DNA of 64,000 nt. Source: Fratercula arctica. Lineage: Eukaryota; Chordata; Aves; Charadriiformes; Alcidae. Under the pieces are notes generated by a model. That model was not told where the DNA came from. It ran no database searches and saw only the letters and a list, made by a program, of their open reading frames with translations. The stretch lies in assembly GCA_947846985.1 (NCBI GenBank), contig CANTUZ010000003.1:97176704-97240703 (forward strand), read 5' to 3'. A program made the position numbers and the translations under genes. Below, in pieces: positions 61,747-64,000 of this stretch (position 1 is its first letter; every line of letters begins with the position of its first letter).

Positions 61747-64000
61747 CTGCAAAGAAAGAATAATTAAAAAAAAAAACACTACATTTTCTGGTTATGCATT
61801 TCCTCTTTCTTTATAAACTACATGTCAAACCTAGTGAACACAGCATTAAATGTAGTGCTGACTTTGGCATGGGACCCACAAACTGAGGAGCTTGGAAGGT
61901 AAGGAGCACTCAACCAAGACTTTTGAAGAGACAACACACAAAGAAGCATAACTGCGGATGTTTTGGAAGAACAGAGGCAGTTGACCTCAACACTGGTAAC
62001 TGCTCTGCAGGTATGAAAGTCATTAGTCTCTCTTAAATGGTACTCATCATTTCTTACTTGGTTTAGATAATAACCAACTGCAGAAAACATTCTCCTTTGG
62101 TACTTAAGAGACGGGATTTTTCTTCTTCAACATGGCACAATATTTCTTCGTTGAACAATTAATGTCACAAGTAATCTGATGAGGGAAATGCATTATGAAG
62201 CCTACTTCTTTTAATTCTCACTTTTGGGGTGTCCTCCAGCTGAAGGAACACACACATATCTTGGATACTACAACAACAGTGCTCTATGCTAACAACAGTG
62301 CTCTATGCTAGGCAAAAAATACCCCGGAAGCCAGCAAAAGGAAAATATATGACAATGAACTTGGGTGAGGAACACAAATAGAACATCTAACACTTGACAA
62401 AAGAGCAAAAGGGGTTCAGCAACTGCAGGTGAGCAAGTAGGAGAATAAACAAGAACACAGGGACTGTGTAGGGAGTCAGTAGACAGCATAAAGGAAAAAC
62501 AGTACTGAAGCGAGTCTCTAAGTACTCATACTCCTCTTCGCATACTGGATTGCTAACATCTCAGCACTCAGATTCCCAGGCATCGGCATGTTACTCAAAC
62601 TACAGCGAGTAGGTACCAGAATACTAGTAACAAAAGCCACCCTGCACATACAGGCACAGAATGCAGATGATACTGCATCTCACCTGTCACAGGGCATTCT
62701 TTAAAACTGTCCCCCGAGAGCTACGCTGTGGGCTACTGCCGTGACAATTCAGAGAGCACAGAAATACTGCAGTCTTACATGTTCTCCTCACAGTATTTAA
62801 GGACCTTTTCCCAGAGGGAACCAGTGAATTACAACAGAGTTGTTCGTGGTTTTGTGGACAAAAGCTCTGCTTGAAATATGGCCTGGAGAAAAGTAATTAT
62901 TATGCAAATTATAACTCCAGATGGAAAGGTTCTGTTAAGGTGCTTTGTAAAGTATAAGTACTTGGGACATATTAATAATCCATGCAACTTAAAATGGAAG
63001 TTAATGCTTTTATGACTGATCTTCTGCAGTTCTTCTGTGATTATCTTGGACACTAACAAAGTCCTAGAATATGACACTTTTCCTCTTTTTCTTACTCATC
63101 AGCCTTACACTGCATATGTTTTCCTAAGGGAAAAAAAAATTAAGCATATATAGTTACTTTGGAGCCCAGCCAGCCAGTCTCCTGTTCCTCCTTTCCTTCA
63201 GGAATGTAGACCAAAGGCTATAATCCCACCTATCCACTTAAGTTACCAAAACAAGAAAATATTAGTCACCTCTAATACAACACACATGCCTACCCAGACT
63301 CTACCTACGGTTGACAAACTAGCTGATGAGCAGGCTTACGTTACTCTGTATGTCCAGCATATACTTTAAAACTGACTTTCCTAGGAACATCATCATTAGG
63401 GCATTATTTATGTTCATTTTTCCCCTACGTCTTCAGAAAATTTTACATCATTTCTAAACTCAAATAACACCTTATACTCATTATTAACATTTAAAGAAAT
63501 TGTACACTGTCATTCCAGGCACATACTAGTTATAATATTTATCAGAACCACAAGTTTAACTGAAAAGCAATGTCACTGTCATTAGATAACTAACCAAGCT
63601 GCTGCTGCTGCTTAAGATGAGACAGTTACAGGTAGCTGAAGCACAAACACAAGGAACGCCTCCTCGTTTTTCACCTCTTAAAACTTTTTTGTGTGCACAA
63701 TACTCAACAGTTTAAATGAGATATGTAGATTCCTGACTAGAAAAATAATATGAAAGAACAGGTGCTTTCATATCAGGGAACAGCACTGGGGGCAGGTTGG
63801 AAATCAATCCTCTTCACCCCTCAAGGAGCAGAAGGACAGACCGGCATATTTGTTATGAAGCATCAACACAGAAGTACTTTAGAAAGACATGAATATGCTC
63901 CTAAATCTGGAGTCTAAGACTAGTAGCTCACATTCCACAATTAAATATGAAAGTTCAGTTACCAACAACTTAATGTTAACTTGTAAATAGCCTGAGCATG
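61747..64000 (-). other. PRIM2: PRIM2 intron (partial) upstream of the first exon seen
   Basis: This lies on the transcript-upstream side of the exon at 61626-61746. I looked for the preceding PRIM2 coding block on the minus strand and did not find it, so I treat the stretch as intron. The only structure I can point to is a perfect 19-bp tandem duplication at 62272-62309. No mobile element, RNA gene or coding segment was recognised. Confidence 0.75.
62272..62309 (+). repeat. Perfect 19-bp tandem duplication
   Basis: AACAACAGTGCTCTATGCT is present at 62272-62290 and immediately again at 62291-62309, with no mismatch. It looks like a recent slippage or repair duplication in the intron. Confidence 0.95.

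Noticed and set aside
1..64000. CRISPR arrays, bacterial operons, integrated phage or a defence-type system
   Set aside because: The sequence is vertebrate intron with LINE and LTR remnants. No regularly spaced repeats or gene clusters are present.

Overview
The window looks like nuclear DNA from a bird. The evidence is a set of CR1 retrotransposon copies with typical avian 3' ends (a final ATTCTGTG-type octamer repeat at about 1513-1532, and related tails near 4999 and 18037), two long-terminal-repeat families that I recognise as common in bird genomes, and four spliced exons of a vertebrate gene with large introns. There are no operons, ribosome binding sites or long open reading frames, and nearly all short ORFs are chance.

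The only gene I can support is PRIM2, the large (p58) subunit of DNA primase, on the minus strand. Four consecutive internal coding exons are present, in transcript order: 61746-61626, 45349-45254, 44862-44725 and 5781-5714. They join in frame with GT-AG boundaries and encode 141 codons, matching roughly residues 113-253 of the vertebrate protein, the later part of the N-terminal PRIM1-binding region. The start codon and earliest exons lie beyond base 64000. The exons for the C-terminal iron-sulphur domain lie below base 1. The introns are about 16.3 kb, 391 bp and 38.9 kb.

The rest is intron. 1-5713 has three CR1 tails (about 1190-1532 plus, 2668-3090 minus, 4872-4999 plus). The 38.9-kb intron (5782-44724) holds an LTR piece (about 9485-9760), a CR1 (17546-18037), a coding-like but broken block of unknown identity followed by a GC-rich stretch (about 20530 down to 19440), a second LTR family (about 23950-24240 and 39755-40508), and a degraded CR1 body with an interruption and a small local inversion (30296-31960). 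The 16.3-kb intron (45350-61625) is repeat-poor but has a near-perfect 27-bp hairpin at 57931-58003. 61747-64000 is intron with no recognised exon.

I found no tRNA, rRNA, CRISPR array or new multi-gene system. The best leads for a second look are the hairpin at 57931-58003, the unidentified coding-like block at 20128-20530, and the CR1 inversion near 31696-31957.
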